Shown here piece after piece: positions 63,037 through 64,000 of a stretch of 64,000 nt of DNA (positions are counted from its first letter, which is position 1; the number at the start of each line of letters is the position of its first letter). The notes beneath the pieces are model-generated. The model was not told the origin of the DNA and did no database searches. It saw nothing but the letters and a program-made list of their open reading frames with translations. Where the stretch lies: contig CBDIDQ010000019.1 in assembly GCA_965277695.1 (NCBI GenBank), forward strand, positions 62,001 to 126,000. Reading direction: 5' to 3'. This stretch comes from JABSOG01 sp965277695 (GTDB taxonomy: Bacteria; Pseudomonadota; Gammaproteobacteria; Enterobacterales; Alteromonadaceae). A program made the position numbers and the translations under genes.

Positions 63037-64000
63037 TCATTGTGCACCGACACTCAATATTGGCTCAAAAACCCATGCCAGTAAACTGCGGGTATCGCCA
63101 ATCACGTCGGCGTCAAGCAGCATACCCGGCTGCAAATTCATCATTTTGCCGTGCGCATCGATTTGTTGTTGTTGCAGTACCACTGTGGCGCGATAAGCTG
63201 GTACATCAATCAATGACTCGACCTCGGCCTGAAAAGGCTCAATCAGGGTTTTTGAGATGCTTTTGATTTGGCCCGAGTGTAAGCCGAATTTTTGGTAAGG
63301 AAAAGCATGATAACGCAGCAAAATCGCTTGATCTGGCTCAACCAGACCAATCGCACTGGTGGGAATATAAATTTCTGCTACTAATTCGCTGTCTTCGGGT
63401 AACAGGTTCATTAACGGATGGTTGGTCTCGGCAAAATGCCCCTGCTGGTAGAAAATATTAGCTACCACTCCGGCATTGGGTGCATTGATATAATAAAATT
63501 TGTCTGCCCGGGTATTGGCTAGCTCCCGTTCTAGGTTAACTAGCTGCTCCTGATAGCCGACTATCATAGTGCTGCCTTTTAATTCAATACTGCGCTTTTG
63601 CTTTTGCGCGGCGGCTGATTGGGTTAAAAACTCCCGTTTTTTACGCGATAAACTTTTCAGGTTAATGCGTTTTTCTAGCACTTGGGCATATTTGCCATTG
63701 TATTCAGATTTTGACATTTGCCGGGCTTTGAGCAGTTTTTCGACTTCGGAGAGTTCGACACTGAGTAGTTTCAGATAGTCTTTTTGCAGGGTTATTTCGC
63801 TATCAACCTGTTTGGCTTCATGGCTCAAGGTAATGACTTTTTGGCTGACCTCCTCTTGTTCTAACTGATTGAGGTCTTGCTGAAAGACGATTTTCTCTTT
63901 GAGCAGACTAATACTTTGTTCAATACTGCCCGCTATTTCGGTAGTCACGCTGCCGTCACGTCCCTGTCTGTCAGTGCGAATTTTATAAAGTGGTTGGTCC
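63037..64000 (-). CDS. HlyD-family membrane fusion protein, 5' end outside the window
   Basis: The frame is open to base 64000, so the start lies beyond the edge. An in-frame GTG at 63948 has no convincing ribosome binding site, and the sequence before it (PLYKIRTDRQGRDGS) continues the family. The visible part covers a coiled-coil hairpin (about 5-130 from the GTG), the lipoyl-like half (FYYINAPNAGVVANIF) and a beta-barrel end. It pairs with the C39 exporter, 25 bases downstream, linking it to an outer membrane channel such as TolC. Confidence 0.88.
   Translation of the reverse strand, partial: DQPLYKIRTDRQGRDGSVTTEIAGSIEQSISLLKEKIVFQQDLNQLEQEEVSQKVITLSHEAKQVDSEITLQKDYLKLLSVELSEVEKLLKARQMSKSEYNGKYAQVLEKRINLKSLSRKKREFLTQSAAAQKQKRSIELKGSTMIVGYQEQLVNLERELANTRADKFYYINAPNAGVVANIFYQQGHFAETNHPLMNLLPEDSELVAEIYIPTSAIGLVEPDQAILLRYHAFPYQKFGLHSGQIKSISKTLIEPFQAEVESLIDVPAYRATVVLQQQQIDAHGKMMNLQPGMLLDADVIGDTRSLLAWVFEPILSVGAQ

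Noticed and set aside
1..64000. tRNA or rRNA genes
   Set aside because: No cloverleaf with a GTTCGAATC-type T arm and CCA end, and no rRNA-like stretches, were noticed by eye. A tRNAscan-SE run would be decisive.

Overview
The window looks like chromosomal DNA of a marine gammaproteobacterium, probably of the Alteromonadales/Shewanella type. The evidence is conserved housekeeping synteny (rsmD / ftsY-ftsE-ftsX / rpoH; slmA-coaBC / radC / rpmB-rpmG / mutM / coaD; a TetR gene / kbl-tdh; glpE-glpG), Shine-Dalgarno starts and many overlapping ATGA junctions. I saw no rRNA, tRNA or CRISPR array. The species cannot be fixed from the sequence alone.

Layout. 1-7.9 kb (minus): a giant lipopeptide-type NRPS (FAAL-ACP-thioester reductase-A-PCP-C-A-PCP) that runs off the left edge, with a one-base frameshift in its last visible carrier domain. 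8-11.4 kb: small genes (hypothetical, 2H-phosphoesterase-like lipoprotein, CI-like and XRE regulators, NrtS-like transporter, STAS protein) with REP-like and tandem repeats. 11.3-19.1 kb: rsmD, ftsYEX, an EAL-like/HDOD signalling protein, rpoH, zapE. 19.2-24.4 kb (minus): a Sec-exported RHS polymorphic toxin with its probable immunity gene and a broken small gene. 24.4-40.1 kb: housekeeping block (slmA, coaBC, radC, rpmBG, mutM, two bfd copies, an M16 peptidase, a Wzi-like porin, coaD, TetR, kbl-tdh, glpEG) with two copies of a ~240-bp inverted-repeat element. 40.4-44.4 kb: FliL-like protein, rubredoxin reductase and a complete type II restriction-modification system with a controller gene and a shared operator. 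44.5-50.4 kb: an AraC regulator divergent from an ether-lipid-synthase-like oxidase / GlpD-like dehydrogenase / FGGY kinase operon. 50.6-53.4 kb: a secreted subtilase with collagen-like repeats. 53.6-59.2 kb: a defence cluster (MazEF, SIR2-STAND-TPR protein, Septu PtuA-PtuB). 59.3-64 kb: HlyD / C39-ABC exporter with an S41-like protein whose nucleophile appears to be lost; HlyD runs off the right edge.

How the parts fit. The accessory regions carry three conflict modules: RHS toxin/immunity, restriction-modification, and the SIR2-STAND + Septu + MazEF group. There are also two export or secondary-metabolism modules, the NRPS and the C39 exporter. Three loci each show a one-base lesion in a short homopolymer (NRPS carrier domain, small gene after the RHS immunity gene, stop codon of the Wzi-like gene), so residual assembly error is a real alternative to true mutation. 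Many coding sequences carry short in-frame tandem duplications of 12-18 bp in linker or terminal segments.
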